From the NCBI GenBank assembly GCA_903932145.1, contig CAIZFE010000051.1:68173-132172 (forward strand): DNA of 64,000 bases, written 5' to 3'. The notes under the pieces were generated by a model. The model did no database searches and was not told the DNA's origin. It saw only the letters and a list, made by a program, of their open reading frames with translations. Both the position numbers and the translations under genes were made by a program. Below are positions 28,086 through 38,020 of this stretch, piece after piece (the stretch's first letter is position 1; each line of letters starts with the position of its first letter). Source of the DNA: an uncultured Rhodopila sp. (GTDB lineage: Bacteria; Pseudomonadota; Alphaproteobacteria; Acetobacterales; Acetobacteraceae).

Positions 28086-28961
28086 ATGAACGCACCACGC
28101 AATACCCAATACCGCCACCTCGACGTCCAGAAGATCGCCGGCTCGCTCGGTGCCGAGGTTCGCGGCGTCGATCTGTCACAGGACGTGTCGGATGAGGTTC
28201 TGGGGGAAATCCGAGCCGCGCTGCTGGATAATCTGGTGATCGCGATCCGCGACCAGGATATCACGCCGGCCCAGCAGCTCGCGTTTGCACGGCGCTGGGG
28301 CGACATTCATCTGCATCCGTTCATGCAGGGAATGGACGACTACCCGGAAATCCTGGCGATCATCAAACGGCCCTCCGACAAGAAGAATTTCGGCGGGTCC
28401 TGGCATACCGACCAAATGTTCGCGCCCAGCCCGGCCATGGGAACGATGCTGTATGCGCTGGAGGTCCCGTCGGCTGGCGGCGATACGTTGTTTACCAACC
28501 AATACCTGGTTTACGAGGGCCTGTCGGACAAGATGAAGGATCTGGCCGGCCAACTTCGGACGGTCTGCGTCGGCGACAACTTCAAACAGGCCGACGGACT
28601 CTCCCGAGCGGCTCGCTACGCCCGCCAGATGAGCGAGATGAAGGTCAAAGACCCCGGCGACGTCCAGACCACCAGCGTGCATCCGCTGGTGCGCACGCAT
28701 CCGGAAACCGGCCGCAAGGGCATTTATATCGGCGGGCACGTCCAGCGGTTCGATGGAATGACCGACGACGAGAGTCAACCGCTGATGGACTTCTTCATGA
28801 AGCAGTCAATCCGGCCGGAATATACATGCCGGGTGCGCTGGCAGACCGGCACGCTGACGTTCTGGGATAATCGCTGCACGCAACATTTCGCGGTGAACGA
28901 CTACCCGGCGGAAACCCGCATCATGCATCGCATCACGATCTGTGGCGATCAGCCGTTCTGA
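28086..28961 (+). CDS. TauD/TfdA-family Fe(II)/2-oxoglutarate dioxygenase
   Basis: 291-residue non-haem iron dioxygenase. The iron ligands His107 and Asp109 are in WHTDQMF and the distal His at about 267 in RCTQHFAVNDY; Arg282 in MHRITI should bind 2-oxoglutarate. The family includes taurine and 2,4-D dioxygenases, and this member could act on a sulfonate, aryloxyacid or similar compound. GAAGAAGGACTCC precedes the ATG. Stands alone after phaB, with dispersed repeats downstream. Confidence 0.9.
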   Translation: MNAPRNTQYRHLDVQKIAGSLGAEVRGVDLSQDVSDEVLGEIRAALLDNLVIAIRDQDITPAQQLAFARRWGDIHLHPFMQGMDDYPEILAIIKRPSDKKNFGGSWHTDQMFAPSPAMGTMLYALEVPSAGGDTLFTNQYLVYEGLSDKMKDLAGQLRTVCVGDNFKQADGLSRAARYARQMSEMKVKDPGDVQTTSVHPLVRTHPETGRKGIYIGGHVQRFDGMTDDESQPLMDFFMKQSIRPEYTCRVRWQTGTLTFWDNRCTQHFAVNDYPAETRIMHRITICGDQPF

Positions 28962-28988
28962 ATGAGGAGCGGGGGGAGGATGTGCCTA

Positions 28989-29087
28989 TCCGTCATGGCC
29001 GGGCCTGTCCCCATCGGCATCAGGACAAGGTTTCGATGGGGAGGACTGACTCAAGCGTCATGGCCGGGCCAAGCCCGGCCATGACGG
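28989..29087. repeat. Dispersed palindromic repeats, two units
   Basis: Unit one at 28989-29030 begins TCCGTCATGGCCGGGC and ends CAGGACAAGG. Unit two is a perfect palindrome at 29056-29086, CGTCATGGCCGGGC / GCCCGGCCATGACG with a CAA loop. They fill the gap between the dioxygenase and topA and may also act as a terminator for both convergent genes. Confidence 0.75.
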
Positions 29088-29162
29088 AGAACATTACAGG
29101 GGACCTGACACACCGCCCCGAACAACATGGGGCCGACGCGTCAAACCGTTCAGCCGCCAGCC

Positions 29163-31868
29163 CTACTCCGCGGCTTTTCGCGGCGCCTTGGATGCTGACT
29201 TTGCCACAGCCTTCTTGGCCGGAGCCTTTTTCGCCGCGGCTTTCTTCGGCGCAGCCGCCTTGGCCGGGGCCTTGCGTGGCGCGGCCTTGGCCGGCGCATC
29301 GCCTGCCGAGGCAGCAGCCTTGGCCGGAGCCTTACCCTTGCGTCCCGCCGCGCCCTTCGGCTTCAGCGCCTTGCCTTTCTCAACCAGCAGCGTCACCGCG
29401 TCGGCCAGCGAGATGTCCTCCATCAGCACCCCGCGCGGCAAGTTGGCGACGATCTTGCCGTGCTGAACATACGGACCGAACCGGCCCTTCTTGACGCTGA
29501 CCAGTTCCTTATCAGCCGGATGCGGCCCGATCGTCCGCACGCTCGCCAGCTTCTTCGCCAGCAAGTCCACCGCTCGGTTTAACCCCAGCGCCAGCACGTC
29601 ATCGTCCTTGTCCAGCGACCCGAACACCGCGCCCATCTTCACGTAAGGCCCAAACCGCCCGATCCCGGCCTCGATCTTTTCCTTCGTCTCCGGGTGCAGT
29701 CCGATGAAACGCGGCAGCGCCAGCAAACCGAGCGCCTGCTCCAGCGTCAGCGCATCGCCGTCCATGCCGCGCGCCAGCGACGTACGCTTCGGCCGCACCT
29801 TCTTGTCCTCGGAGTTCTCGCCCTGCTGCGCATACAGGCCATACGGGCCACGGCGCACCGTGATCTCCTCGCCAGTATCCGGGTGATGACCGAGCGAGCG
29901 CAGGCCTTCCTTCAGCGTCGCGCCGCCTTCTTCGCCGGCATCGATCGCCAGACGCCGTGTGAACTGGCAGGTTGGATAGTTCGAGCAGCCGATGAAGCTG
30001 CCATACCGCCCCAGCTTCAGCCCCAGCCGCCCGGTGCCGCACGCGACGCAAGACCGCGGATCGGAGCCATCTTCCCGCGACGGGAAGAAATGCGGGCCAA
30101 GGTCTTTGTCCAGCGCGTCGATGACGTCGCTGATCTTCAGCTCACGGGTTTGCTCGACCGCCTTGGAAAAATCGTTCCAGAAGTCATGCATCACCTTCCG
30201 CCACTCAAGCCCGCCGGCGGACACCTCGTCGAGCTTTTCCTCCAGCCCGGCGGTGAAGCCGCTATCGACATAATGCTCGAAGAAGCTGACCAGGAAAGCG
30301 GTGACCAACCGGCCTCGATCTTCCGGAATGAACCGCCGTTTATCCAACTTCACATAATTGCGATCTTGCAACACGGACAGGATCGACGCGTAGGTGGAGG
30401 GGCGGCCGATGCCGAGTTCTTCCATCTTCTTGACCAGGCTCGCTTCCGAATAGCGCGGCGGCGGCTGGGTGAAATGCTGGCTGGCGTCGGTCTTCTGGCG
30501 CTTCAACGGATCGCGCTCGCTCATCGGCGGCAGCATGCGGTTGTCGTCTTCGTCAGGCGCGCCCTCCGCCTTGTCGTCGGTATCTTCCTTATAAAGCTTC
30601 AGGAAGCCGTCGAACGCGACGATGGAACCCGTAGCCCGCAGCTTGACACCCTTATTGTCCACGACATCGACGGCGACCTGATCCAGTTCAGCCGACTGCA
30701 TCTGCGACGCAACAGCCCGCTTCCAGATCAGTTCATACAAACGCCGCTGATCGTGACTGAGGCCGGCGGCGACGCTGTCAGGCGTGCGGTTCACGTCGGT
30801 CGGGCGGATCGCCTCATGCGCTTCCTGCGCATTCTTCGCCTTGCTGGTATATTCGCGGGGCGCGAACGGCAGATAATCGCGCCCAAACGCCTCGCCGACA
30901 TGCTCGCGAATGCTGGCGATGGCCTCCTGCGCCATCTGCACGCCATCGGTTCGCATATAGGTGATCAGACCGGTGGTCTCACCGTCAATATCGACACCTT
31001 CGTACAGCCCCTGCGCCGTGCGCATCGTCTGCTGCGCGCCGAATCCCAGTTTCCGTGAGGCCTCCTGCTGCAACGTCGAGGTGGTGAACGGCGCTGGCGG
31101 ATTGCGCTTGACGCGGCGGCGCTCGACCGACCCGACAGAGAACTGACCAGCCTCGACCGCAGCCTTGGCAGCCAGCGCCAGAACCTCATTGTTCAGGTCG
31201 AATTGATCGAGCCGCTTGCCGTTCAGATGTGTCAGACGGGCCGTAAACGGGGCGCCGCCCGGTGTCAGGAACAGAGCTTCAATGGTCCAATATTCACGCG
31301 CCCGAAATACTTCGATCTCGGCTTCGCGGTCGCAGATCAGCCGCAAAGCCACCGACTGCACGCGGCCCGCGCTGCGGCTGCCCGGCAACTTGCGCCACAA
31401 CACCGGCGACAGCGTGAACCCCACCAGATAGTCCAGCGCTCGGCGGGCCATGTAGGCCTCGATCAGCGGCTGGTCGAGTTCGCGAGGATGCGCGATCGCA
31501 TACTGGATCGCGTTGCGAGTGATCTCGTTAAAGGTGATGCGGTGGACCTTCACGCCCTTCAGGGCGTGCTTTTCCTCCAGCATGGCCTGCACATGCCACG
31601 AAATCGCCTCGCCTTCGCGATCCGGATCGGTTGCAAGATACAGCGTCTTGGCGCCCTTGAGCGCCTTGGCGATGGCGCCGACCTGCTTGTCGCCGCGGGC
31701 ATCGGCCTCCCAGTCCATGGCAAAGTCCTGGTCCGGGCGAACGCTGCCATCTTTTGGCGGCAGATCGCGCACATGACCGAAACTGGCCAGAACCGTGTAG
31801 CCGCCACCCAGGTAGCGGTTGATGGTTTTGGCCTTGGCGGGGGATTCAACGACGACGACATCTGACAT
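29163..31868 (-). CDS. topA: DNA topoisomerase I
   Basis: Type IA topoisomerase of about 901 residues that relaxes negative supercoils. Toprim at the N-terminus (VVVVESPAKAKT, then ATDPDREGE near 80); active-site Tyr about 304 in GLITYMRTDG; a four-Cys zinc finger near 600-640 (CVACGTG, CSNYPTC); two further GRFGPYV repeats at the C-terminal domain. The last 55 residues or so are Lys/Ala/Pro-rich, a basic tail usual in alphaproteobacteria. ATG at 31868 is taken; an in-frame TTG at 31892 overlaps the dprA stop and has GTAGG-like bases, so coupling to dprA is possible. Confidence 0.96.
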   Translation of the reverse strand: MSDVVVVESPAKAKTINRYLGGGYTVLASFGHVRDLPPKDGSVRPDQDFAMDWEADARGDKQVGAIAKALKGAKTLYLATDPDREGEAISWHVQAMLEEKHALKGVKVHRITFNEITRNAIQYAIAHPRELDQPLIEAYMARRALDYLVGFTLSPVLWRKLPGSRSAGRVQSVALRLICDREAEIEVFRAREYWTIEALFLTPGGAPFTARLTHLNGKRLDQFDLNNEVLALAAKAAVEAGQFSVGSVERRRVKRNPPAPFTTSTLQQEASRKLGFGAQQTMRTAQGLYEGVDIDGETTGLITYMRTDGVQMAQEAIASIREHVGEAFGRDYLPFAPREYTSKAKNAQEAHEAIRPTDVNRTPDSVAAGLSHDQRRLYELIWKRAVASQMQSAELDQVAVDVVDNKGVKLRATGSIVAFDGFLKLYKEDTDDKAEGAPDEDDNRMLPPMSERDPLKRQKTDASQHFTQPPPRYSEASLVKKMEELGIGRPSTYASILSVLQDRNYVKLDKRRFIPEDRGRLVTAFLVSFFEHYVDSGFTAGLEEKLDEVSAGGLEWRKVMHDFWNDFSKAVEQTRELKISDVIDALDKDLGPHFFPSREDGSDPRSCVACGTGRLGLKLGRYGSFIGCSNYPTCQFTRRLAIDAGEEGGATLKEGLRSLGHHPDTGEEITVRRGPYGLYAQQGENSEDKKVRPKRTSLARGMDGDALTLEQALGLLALPRFIGLHPETKEKIEAGIGRFGPYVKMGAVFGSLDKDDDVLALGLNRAVDLLAKKLASVRTIGPHPADKELVSVKKGRFGPYVQHGKIVANLPRGVLMEDISLADAVTLLVEKGKALKPKGAAGRKGKAPAKAAASAGDAPAKAAPRKAPAKAAAPKKAAAKKAPAKKAVAKSASKAPRKAAE

Positions 31869-31884
31869 GGAGCGGTGCGGTATC

Positions 31885-33009
31885 CTACTCAATAGTGTCC
31901 GGCAAGAGTGCCACGCGGTTGCCAGGGAACGTCTCTACACGCCCCGCCAGTTCCAATTCCAGAAGAACCGCCATGACGGCGGACGAGGACAGTTGGCAGC
32001 GCCGAACCAGATCGTCAACCATTGTCGGTTCCGGTGACAATAAAGAGAGTACCGCCGATCGCGCTTCCGGCGGGTTTTCAACCGCATCAGGCGGTTCGGG
32101 AAAGTCGAATTGAGGTTCCCCGAAACCGGATTTGCCTGAACGCATCAGGGTCGGTTGCATGGGCAGGTTGTCCAGAATGTCCGCCGCGTTTTCCACCAGC
32201 ATCGCCCCTTGCCGGATCAGGTCGTTGCCGCCTCTGGCCCGCGGATCGAGCGGCGAGCCGGGCACGGCGAACACCTCCCGCCCGGCTTCCTGGGCGATGC
32301 GGGCGGTGATCAGGCTGCCGGATTTGGGTGCGGCCTCCACGACGACCACGCCCAACGACAGCCCGGCGATGATTCTATTGCGGCGGGGGAAGTGGCGGGC
32401 CTGCGGCACGGTGCCGACCGGGGATTCCGTGATCAGAAGATCGGTGGCGGCGATGCGGGCGTGCAAATCCGCGTTTTCCGGCGGGTAAGGTTGGTCGATC
32501 CCACCGGCGATCACCGCGATCGTGCGTCCGGTGCGCATCGCCCCGGTATGCGCGGCGGTATCGATGCCGCGCGCCAGACCCGACACCACCACAACCGTTG
32601 CCGCCAACTCGGCCGCCAATGTCTCCGCCATGCGCTGTCCGTTGGCCGAGGCATTGCGCCCCCCCACCGCCGCGACGCAGCGCCGGAAGGCGAGACTGGC
32701 GTCGCCGCGCATGATCAGGCAGGGCGGCGCATCGTCCAGCATACCGAGCAGCGGCGGATACTCGGGATCGTCCAGGAAGATCATGCGGCCGCCCGCGGCG
32801 CGGGTGCGTTCCAGTTCTTGTTCAGCGTCTGCCACAGACATCATGTCCGGCGGTGTCGCCTTGCCGCCGGCCCGCGCCAACCGGGGCAGTGCGTCGAGCG
32901 CGGCGGCGGCCGTGTGATACCGGTCGATCAGGCGGCGAAAGGTAACGGGACCCACACCCTCCGACCGGATCAGGCGGAGGCAATCAATTTGGTCAGTCCA
33001 GGCTGACAT
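31885..33009 (-). CDS. dprA: DNA processing protein DprA
   Basis: 374-residue DprA/Smf protein that loads RecA onto incoming single-stranded DNA during transformation. The N-terminal helical part (DCLRLIRSEGVGPVTFRRLI) is followed by the Rossmann domain with VVSGLARGIDTAAHTGA, IAVIAGGIDQPYP, RRNRIIAGLS and PKSGSLITAR, and a C-terminal winged-helix region (residues about 305-374). ATG at 33009 has AAGGAT upstream; the long open frame above it runs over a decayed plsY fragment and is not part of DprA. Directly upstream of topA, a common alphaproteobacterial order. Confidence 0.93.
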   Translation of the reverse strand: MSAWTDQIDCLRLIRSEGVGPVTFRRLIDRYHTAAAALDALPRLARAGGKATPPDMMSVADAEQELERTRAAGGRMIFLDDPEYPPLLGMLDDAPPCLIMRGDASLAFRRCVAAVGGRNASANGQRMAETLAAELAATVVVVSGLARGIDTAAHTGAMRTGRTIAVIAGGIDQPYPPENADLHARIAATDLLITESPVGTVPQARHFPRRNRIIAGLSLGVVVVEAAPKSGSLITARIAQEAGREVFAVPGSPLDPRARGGNDLIRQGAMLVENAADILDNLPMQPTLMRSGKSGFGEPQFDFPEPPDAVENPPEARSAVLSLLSPEPTMVDDLVRRCQLSSSAVMAVLLELELAGRVETFPGNRVALLPDTIE

Positions 33010-33046
33010 CACGGCATCCTTAACGTGCCGCCGGCGGAAATACCGG

Positions 33047-33160
33047 TGGGCCGGATCAGGTGCGCCGCGTCTGCCCCGACCGGTGCGCGGTTCGGATGAG
33101 CAGACGGTACCCTGGTGGCGGACGAACATCAGCACGGCAATGGTAAAGGAGTGCTTAACG
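33047..33160 (-). pseudogene. plsY: Decayed plsY 3' fragment (second copy)
   Basis: This stretch aligns base by base with 33951-34070 inside intact plsY, with small deletions: both contain TGGTGGCGGACGAACA, GCACGGCAA and GCGGTTCGG in the same order. Translated leftward it gives FTIAVLMFVRHQ, against [12 protein letters not shown] in PlsY. Only the last 35 or so codons remain, with no start. Together with the paralogous PPOX gene upstream it shows that a PPOX-plsY unit was duplicated in tandem and one plsY then decayed. Confidence 0.8.
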
Positions 33161-33328
33161 GCGACGTATTTTTTCAAAATTAATGTCGCGCGTCTTGCGA
33201 CCCGCCCCCTGGCTGAAACAGGCAGGTACAGTTCGGCCTGATCAGAAACGGCTGCCGGCCAAAAGCATGCCACAGCACCGCGAGGCCGAAGCGAACGCCT
33301 ATCGGGGCAGCAAGGCGTTGTTACCCGT

Positions 33329-33898
33329 TCAGGCGGACGGAGGTGTCGAGGCCGCGACGCCGGTTTCGAAGCCGTCGATGCTGCGAACGTTTTTCTCGCT
33401 TCGATAAGCAGCGACACCCGCCTCGCCTTTATTGTCCGCCCAGCGGCGCAGGGTCGGGCGGTCTTCCCTGTAGTCAAACAGCGGGACGCCGTAACCGCAA
33501 CTGGTCTGAACCGAGTCAACGTGGAGGCAAATAATCTGGCGGGCCCCGGGTGGTTCCTGGTTGCCGTAGGCGGTCGCCAACAGCGACTGGTAGTCCGGCG
33601 TGCCGCGCGGCAGGGATCTGCCCTGGCCATAGAGGCGCAGGATCGTCGGCGCGTGCTCGAAACCGCACATCATGATGGTCAGCCGGCCGGACGCGAGCAG
33701 ATGGGCGGCCGTTTCGTTGCCGCTGCCGGTTTCGTCCAGATAGGCGACGGTGTTGGGATCGAGGATACGAAACGCGTCGATGCCGCGTGGCGAGATGTTG
33801 ACGCGGCCGGAGGCGGCGGCCGATCCCGTAAAGAAGATGTGCTGCTGACGGATGAACGCAGCCTGGGCCGGTTCGATACGTTCGTAAAATTTAGCCAA
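33329..33898 (-). CDS. Pyridoxamine 5'-phosphate oxidase-family protein (paralogue 1)
   Basis: 189-residue split-barrel protein of the pyridoxamine-phosphate oxidase-like (FMN-binding) group: [41 protein letters not shown] and LRLYGQGRSL are the visible family segments. The exact substrate and cofactor are unknown. Start is TTG at 33898, decided by GGGAGGAACC just upstream. Closely related to the gene at 34570-35142 (for instance [16 protein letters not shown] is identical), so the two arose by duplication. It lies between plsY and the decayed plsY fragment. Confidence 0.87.
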   Translation of the reverse strand: MAKFYERIEPAQAAFIRQQHIFFTGSAAASGRVNISPRGIDAFRILDPNTVAYLDETGSGNETAAHLLASGRLTIMMCGFEHAPTILRLYGQGRSLPRGTPDYQSLLATAYGNQEPPGARQIICLHVDSVQTSCGYGVPLFDYREDRPTLRRWADNKGEAGVAAYRSEKNVRSIDGFETGVAASTPPSA

Positions 33899-33952
33899 GG
33901 GTTCCTCCCATCATCGCGGTTACGGCTCCAATCGGACTGCCGCCTGATCGGA

Positions 33953-34564
33953 TCAGGCGCGTTCCGTCTTGCCCCGGCCAATCCGCGGTTCGGTGCCGTT
34001 GAGCAGGCGGCGGATATTGGCCTGGTGGCGGACGAACACCAGCACGGCAACGGTAAACGCCAGCTTGAAGACGCCATGATCCTGCAGAACCAGCGCGGCG
34101 ACCGGCGCCGCGGCGAACGCCGCCAGTGCCGCGAGCGACGACAACCGCGCCGTCGCGGCAACGATCAGCCACATCGCGCAAGCTGCCAGACCGACCGGCC
34201 AGGACGCGGCGATCAGCACGCCCAGGCCGGTAGCGACACCCTTGCCGCCTTTGAAGTTCAGCCATACCGGGAACAGGTGGCCGAGAACGGCGGCCAAGCC
34301 GGCCAGCAGCGCGATGTCCTCATCATCAACCAGCATCCGCACCAACAGCACGGCAATGGCGCCCTTCAGCGCGTCCAACAGTAAAGTGGCCGCGGCAAGG
34401 CCCTTGCGGCCGGTGCGCAACACGTTGGTCGCGCCGATATTCCCCGATCCGATGCCCCGAATATCGCCCAAACCGGCAACCCGGGTCAGCAGCAAGCCGA
34501 ACGGGATGGAACCGAGCAGATAGCCGATCAGGCAGACGAGGACGGTCAGCAGGGTGGACAACAT
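33953..34564 (-). CDS. plsY: Acyl-phosphate:glycerol-3-phosphate acyltransferase
   Basis: Integral-membrane enzyme of 203 residues with several hydrophobic spans that makes lysophosphatidic acid from acyl phosphate and glycerol 3-phosphate, the first step of membrane phospholipid synthesis. The three family motifs are visible: GSIPFG near residue 20, [12 protein letters not shown], and [21 protein letters not shown] at 34564. It starts five bases after the upstream PPOX gene and is followed by its paralogue, so all read leftward toward dprA and topA. Confidence 0.94.
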   Translation of the reverse strand: MLSTLLTVLVCLIGYLLGSIPFGLLLTRVAGLGDIRGIGSGNIGATNVLRTGRKGLAAATLLLDALKGAIAVLLVRMLVDDEDIALLAGLAAVLGHLFPVWLNFKGGKGVATGLGVLIAASWPVGLAACAMWLIVAATARLSSLAALAAFAAAPVAALVLQDHGVFKLAFTVAVLVFVRHQANIRRLLNGTEPRIGRGKTERA

Positions 34565-34569
34565 CGGCG

Positions 34570-35142
34570 TCAGGCTACCTTGGTGTGCTCGACCGCCGGG
34601 AGGCCGGTCTCGAAGCCATCGATACTGACAGCATTGTTGTTACTCCGGTAGGTGGCGAGCCACGCCTCGCCCTTGGCTGCGGCACGCTCGCGCAGGGTCG
34701 TGCGGACCCGGGTGAATTCAAACATCGGCACGCCGTTGCCGCAACTGACCTGGAGGCTATCCAGGGCGATACAGACGATCTGGCGGGCGCCCGGCGGCGG
34801 TTTGTTGTCGTAGGCGCTGTTCAGAACTGACCTGTATTCGGGGGAATCCTTCCACAGCGATCGCCCCTTGCCGTACAACCGCAGGATCATCGGGTCCGCC
34901 CCGAAGCTACAAAACATCAGCGTCAGCCGGCCGGTCAGGCGCAGGTGGGCCGCCGTTTCATTGCCGCTGCCGGTTTCGTCGAGATAGGCGACGGTCGTCG
35001 GGTTCAGGATGCGGAACGCATCCGTGCTCCGCGGCGACACGTTGGCTCGGCCGGTCGCGGCGGCCGAGGCGGTAAAGAAGATGTGCTGATCGTTGATGAA
35101 CGCGGCGTGCTTGCGGCCGAGGCCTTCGAATTGCTTTCCCAC
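34570..35142 (-). CDS. Pyridoxamine 5'-phosphate oxidase-family protein (paralogue 2)
   Basis: 190-residue split-barrel FMN-binding type protein, paralogous along its whole length to the 33329-33898 product: [52 protein letters not shown] and SIDGFETG recur at the same places. Start is GTG at 35142, preceded by GGAGACG. Five bases separate its stop from the plsY start, so it is the first gene of the PPOX-plsY unit that was duplicated. Function unknown; a nitroreductase- or general stress-type flavoprotein is possible. Confidence 0.87.
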   Translation of the reverse strand: MGKQFEGLGRKHAAFINDQHIFFTASAAATGRANVSPRSTDAFRILNPTTVAYLDETGSGNETAAHLRLTGRLTLMFCSFGADPMILRLYGKGRSLWKDSPEYRSVLNSAYDNKPPPGARQIVCIALDSLQVSCGNGVPMFEFTRVRTTLRERAAAKGEAWLATYRSNNNAVSIDGFETGLPAVEHTKVA

Positions 35143-35554
35143 TGTTCGTCTCCATCCGGCGCGGCTGCACGGGTCGCATCAGGCTGCCCCGGTCGGCCAT
35201 TGCAGGTTGGCGGAAGAGACAGACTGACACATACCACGGGTTGTCGAAACAGCCAAGTAACCACTGGACGGCAAGCGGATGACGACCACGAACGGTTTTT
35301 CGGAGGCCGGCGATGGTCGGCATCCACGTCTTTTATGAGTGTAAGCAAAGACATGGATGGTGCGCCTTCGCGCACCATGACGACGCGGGGGGATCCGCGT
35401 GCGACAGTGTCAATGTCATCGTAGGGTTGGCATGACTCCGCGAAAACGCCCCGGTCCGGCGCAAGGATCGCAGGCCGCATCCGCCTCGGCGAGCCGGCCC
35501 TGCTGGTGCAAGGCATCGGCATCCCCGAGGCGGGTCTTCAAAGCGTCGAAACGG
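35143..35554. other. Intergenic region between fhs and the PPOX-plsY unit
   Basis: Contains a perfect hairpin ATGGTGCGC / GCGCACCAT at 35357-35378 with a CTTC loop. A short reverse reading near 35540-35440 (RFDALKTRLGDADALHQQGR) looks like a TPR remnant but is too short to call. No other gene is seen; the fhs transcript probably ends here. Confidence 0.5.
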
Positions 35555-37225
35555 CTAGAACAGACCTTCGATCTGGCCGCCCTCGCCCAGATAGATGGAC
35601 TCGGCGGACGGCACGCGCGGCAGGCCGGGCATGGTCATGATGTCGCCGCAGATGGCGACGACAAAGCCGGCGCCGGCGGACAAACGCACTTCCCGGATCG
35701 GCAGAATATGGCCGGTCGGCGCGCCCATCACCGTGGCATCGGAGGTGAAGCTGTACTGCGTCTTGGCAATACACACCGGCACGTCGCCGAAGCCCGCATC
35801 CTCGAACGCCTTCAGCTTCTTCGCCACCGCATCCGGCACCGCAATGTCGGCCGCTCGGTAGATTTCCTTGGCGATGGTGCGGACCTTGTCGGCCAGCTTC
35901 ATTTCCAGCGGATACAGCGGCTTGTAATCGGCCTTGCCGGCGTCGATCTGCGCCATGACGGCGTGCGCCAATGCCTCGGCCCCTGCCCCGCCATGCGCCC
36001 AATGGGTGCAGGAAATGGCTTCGGTGCCGATCGCCTTCATGGCGTCGCGGATCGCTTCGAACTCGGCCACGGTGTCTGTGGTGAAATGGTTCACCGCGAC
36101 AACCACCGGCAGGCCGAATTTCTGCAAATTCTCGACATGGCGTTGCAGGTTCGCGATGCCGCGTTTCACGGCCTCGACGTTCTCCGGCCCCAACGCATTC
36201 TTGGCGATGCCGCCATGCATCTTCAGGGCGCGCACGGTCGCGACGACCACCGCGCAGGACGGCTTCAAACCGGCCGACCGGCACTTGATGTCGAGGAATT
36301 TTTCGCCGCCCAGATCGGCGCCAAAGCCGGCTTCCGTCACCACCACATCGGACAGTTTCAGCCCGAGCCGCGTCGCCATGACCGAGTTGCAACCATGTGC
36401 GATGTTGGCGAACGGGCCACCATGCACCAGCGCCGGGGAGCCTTCGAGTGTCTGCACCAAATTCGGCGAGACGGCGTCCTTCAGCAGCACCGACATCGCG
36501 CCATCGGCCTTCAGGTCGGCGGCGGTAATGTTCTTGCCCTCGCGGGTCTGGCCGATGATCATCTTGCCCAGGCGAGCCTGAAGCTCCGGCAGGTTCTGCG
36601 ACAGGCAGAACACCGCCATGACTTCGGACGCGACGGTGATGTCGAAGCCGTCCTCACGCGGGAAGCCGTTGGCCACGCCGCCCAGGCTGCCGGCGATGCT
36701 GCGCAGCGCGCGGTCGTTCATGTCCAGGCAGCGGCGCCAGGAGATACGGCGGGAATCGATGCCCAGCGGGTTACCCCAATAGATCGAATTGTCGATCATC
36801 GCGGCGAGCAGGTTGTTGGCCGAGGTGATGGCGTGGAAATCGCCGGTGAAATGCAGGTTGATCTGATCCATCGGCACCACCTGCGCATAACCGCCGCCGG
36901 CCGCGCCACCCTTCATCCCGAAACTGGGTCCCAGGCTGGGCTCTCGCAGGCAGATCGTGGCGCGCTTGCCGATGCGGTTCAGCGCGTCGCCGAGACCAAC
37001 CGTCGTGGTGGTTTTGCCTTCGCCGGCCGGGGTCGGGTTGATGCCGGTGACCAGCACCAGCGCGCCATCCGTACGCGATTCGACGCTGGTGAGGAAATCC
37101 AGACCGATCTTCGCCTTGTAGTGGCCGTACGGCTCCACCGCGCTGGACGGGATTCCGAGCTTGTCGGCGATCTCCTGAATGGGACGCATTTTGGCGGCGC
37201 GGGCGATTTCCAGATCTGGATTCAT
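35555..37225 (-). CDS. fhs: Formate-tetrahydrofolate ligase
   Basis: 556-residue enzyme that makes 10-formyl-tetrahydrofolate from formate, ATP and tetrahydrofolate, at normal family length. The nucleotide P-loop [11 protein letters not shown] is at residues 65-75; [20 protein letters not shown] and the C-terminal [16 protein letters not shown] are family signatures. Start ATG at 37225 has AGGAGGTTACCC upstream. It links one-carbon metabolism to formate released by other pathways. The long open frame on the opposite strand is a shadow caused by codon bias. Confidence 0.96.
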   Translation of the reverse strand: MNPDLEIARAAKMRPIQEIADKLGIPSSAVEPYGHYKAKIGLDFLTSVESRTDGALVLVTGINPTPAGEGKTTTTVGLGDALNRIGKRATICLREPSLGPSFGMKGGAAGGGYAQVVPMDQINLHFTGDFHAITSANNLLAAMIDNSIYWGNPLGIDSRRISWRRCLDMNDRALRSIAGSLGGVANGFPREDGFDITVASEVMAVFCLSQNLPELQARLGKMIIGQTREGKNITAADLKADGAMSVLLKDAVSPNLVQTLEGSPALVHGGPFANIAHGCNSVMATRLGLKLSDVVVTEAGFGADLGGEKFLDIKCRSAGLKPSCAVVVATVRALKMHGGIAKNALGPENVEAVKRGIANLQRHVENLQKFGLPVVVAVNHFTTDTVAEFEAIRDAMKAIGTEAISCTHWAHGGAGAEALAHAVMAQIDAGKADYKPLYPLEMKLADKVRTIAKEIYRAADIAVPDAVAKKLKAFEDAGFGDVPVCIAKTQYSFTSDATVMGAPTGHILPIREVRLSAGAGFVVAICGDIMTMPGLPRVPSAESIYLGEGGQIEGLF

Positions 37226-37582
37226 GCTTGGGTAACCTCCTGTTTTATTTTTCTACCGAATCCGAGCCAGACCGGGGGGTTGGCCCAACCAACCCTGTCC
37301 TGACGGGTAAGATCGAACCAATGCCGCCAGTCCGAGACGGGACACGGTGCCTTCACTCCGTGGCATACCAGATTTCGCGAGAAATTCAACACGCCATAGA
37401 AAGTCCGAAATCGAAGCGTCCGAAGCCCTGGGGAGCCATCCTCGCAACGACCGAACACAGGTCCGCGCCGGACGGCCACAAAATACGGCGCACGAGCACG
37501 CAACTGCAACATCCCGGTGAAACCCGTACATGCAACCGAAAATCCCATCCACGCCGCGACTTTTTGGTGCTAGAAGCCGGGC
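37226..37582. other. Intergenic region upstream of fhs
   Basis: Separates fhs from the divergent small membrane protein and must contain both promoters. Open frames in it have no family features or ribosome sites. I see no regulatory element that I can name. Confidence 0.4.
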
Positions 37583-38020
37583 ATGAACATGCCGTTTGCC
37601 TTCCCCGATTGGGTGCCCTGGTGGGTGCCCATGGTGCTCCTCGTCCCCGCGCTGCTGTATGGGCTCGCGTTCCTGTTCATGCCGTTCAGCGTCCTGGGGG
37701 TCAAATCTCGCCTGGAGGTAATGGAAGCCAGGCTTGACGAGATCCAGCAAGAAATCCGCCACCTCGCGCTGCGATTGCCGGTCGGGCCGCGCGAGATGGA
37801 CTTTGAGGACGTCTATGCCCCCCTCGCGCAGCAGACCAAGCGCCGCGACCCGTCCGTCAGTGATCGGCCGCCGATCCCGCCCGCCGCGCAGGACCTGTAT
37901 GACGACAACGAGCCGTATGAACGGCCGGCCCCGCCGCCGCATATGCGCCCGATCCGGCGCCAGGAACCGGTGATCGTGCGCCCGGAACGGTCGGAGCCGA
38001 GGTTGGATTCGCGGCGGTAG
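37583..38020 (+). CDS. Small single-span membrane protein with Pro/Arg-rich tail
   Basis: 145-residue protein of unknown function. Residues 10-38 form one long hydrophobic segment (WVPWWVPMVLLVPALLYGLA). Residues about 42-65 are a likely short coiled coil (SRLEVMEARLDEIQQEIRHL), and the rest is Pro-, Arg- and Asp-rich and probably disordered. Topology suggests a cytoplasmic tail. The ribosome site before the ATG is weak (GAAGCCGGGC). Composition and codon use are like the neighbours, so it is probably a real gene. Divergent from fhs. Confidence 0.68.
   Translation: MNMPFAFPDWVPWWVPMVLLVPALLYGLAFLFMPFSVLGVKSRLEVMEARLDEIQQEIRHLALRLPVGPREMDFEDVYAPLAQQTKRRDPSVSDRPPIPPAAQDLYDDNEPYERPAPPPHMRPIRRQEPVIVRPERSEPRLDSRR

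Noticed and set aside
33009-33630. N-terminal extension of DprA
   Set aside because: It runs through the plsY relic and part of the antisense of the PPOX gene; DprA homology starts at 33009.
35440-35540. TPR-like peptide fragment upstream of fhs end
   Set aside because: About 40 residues only, no start, and the resemblance to one TPR unit is too weak to call.
35399-37303. 634-codon open frame opposite fhs
   Set aside because: It is the complement of a well-supported essential enzyme, has no family motif and reflects codon bias in GC-rich DNA.
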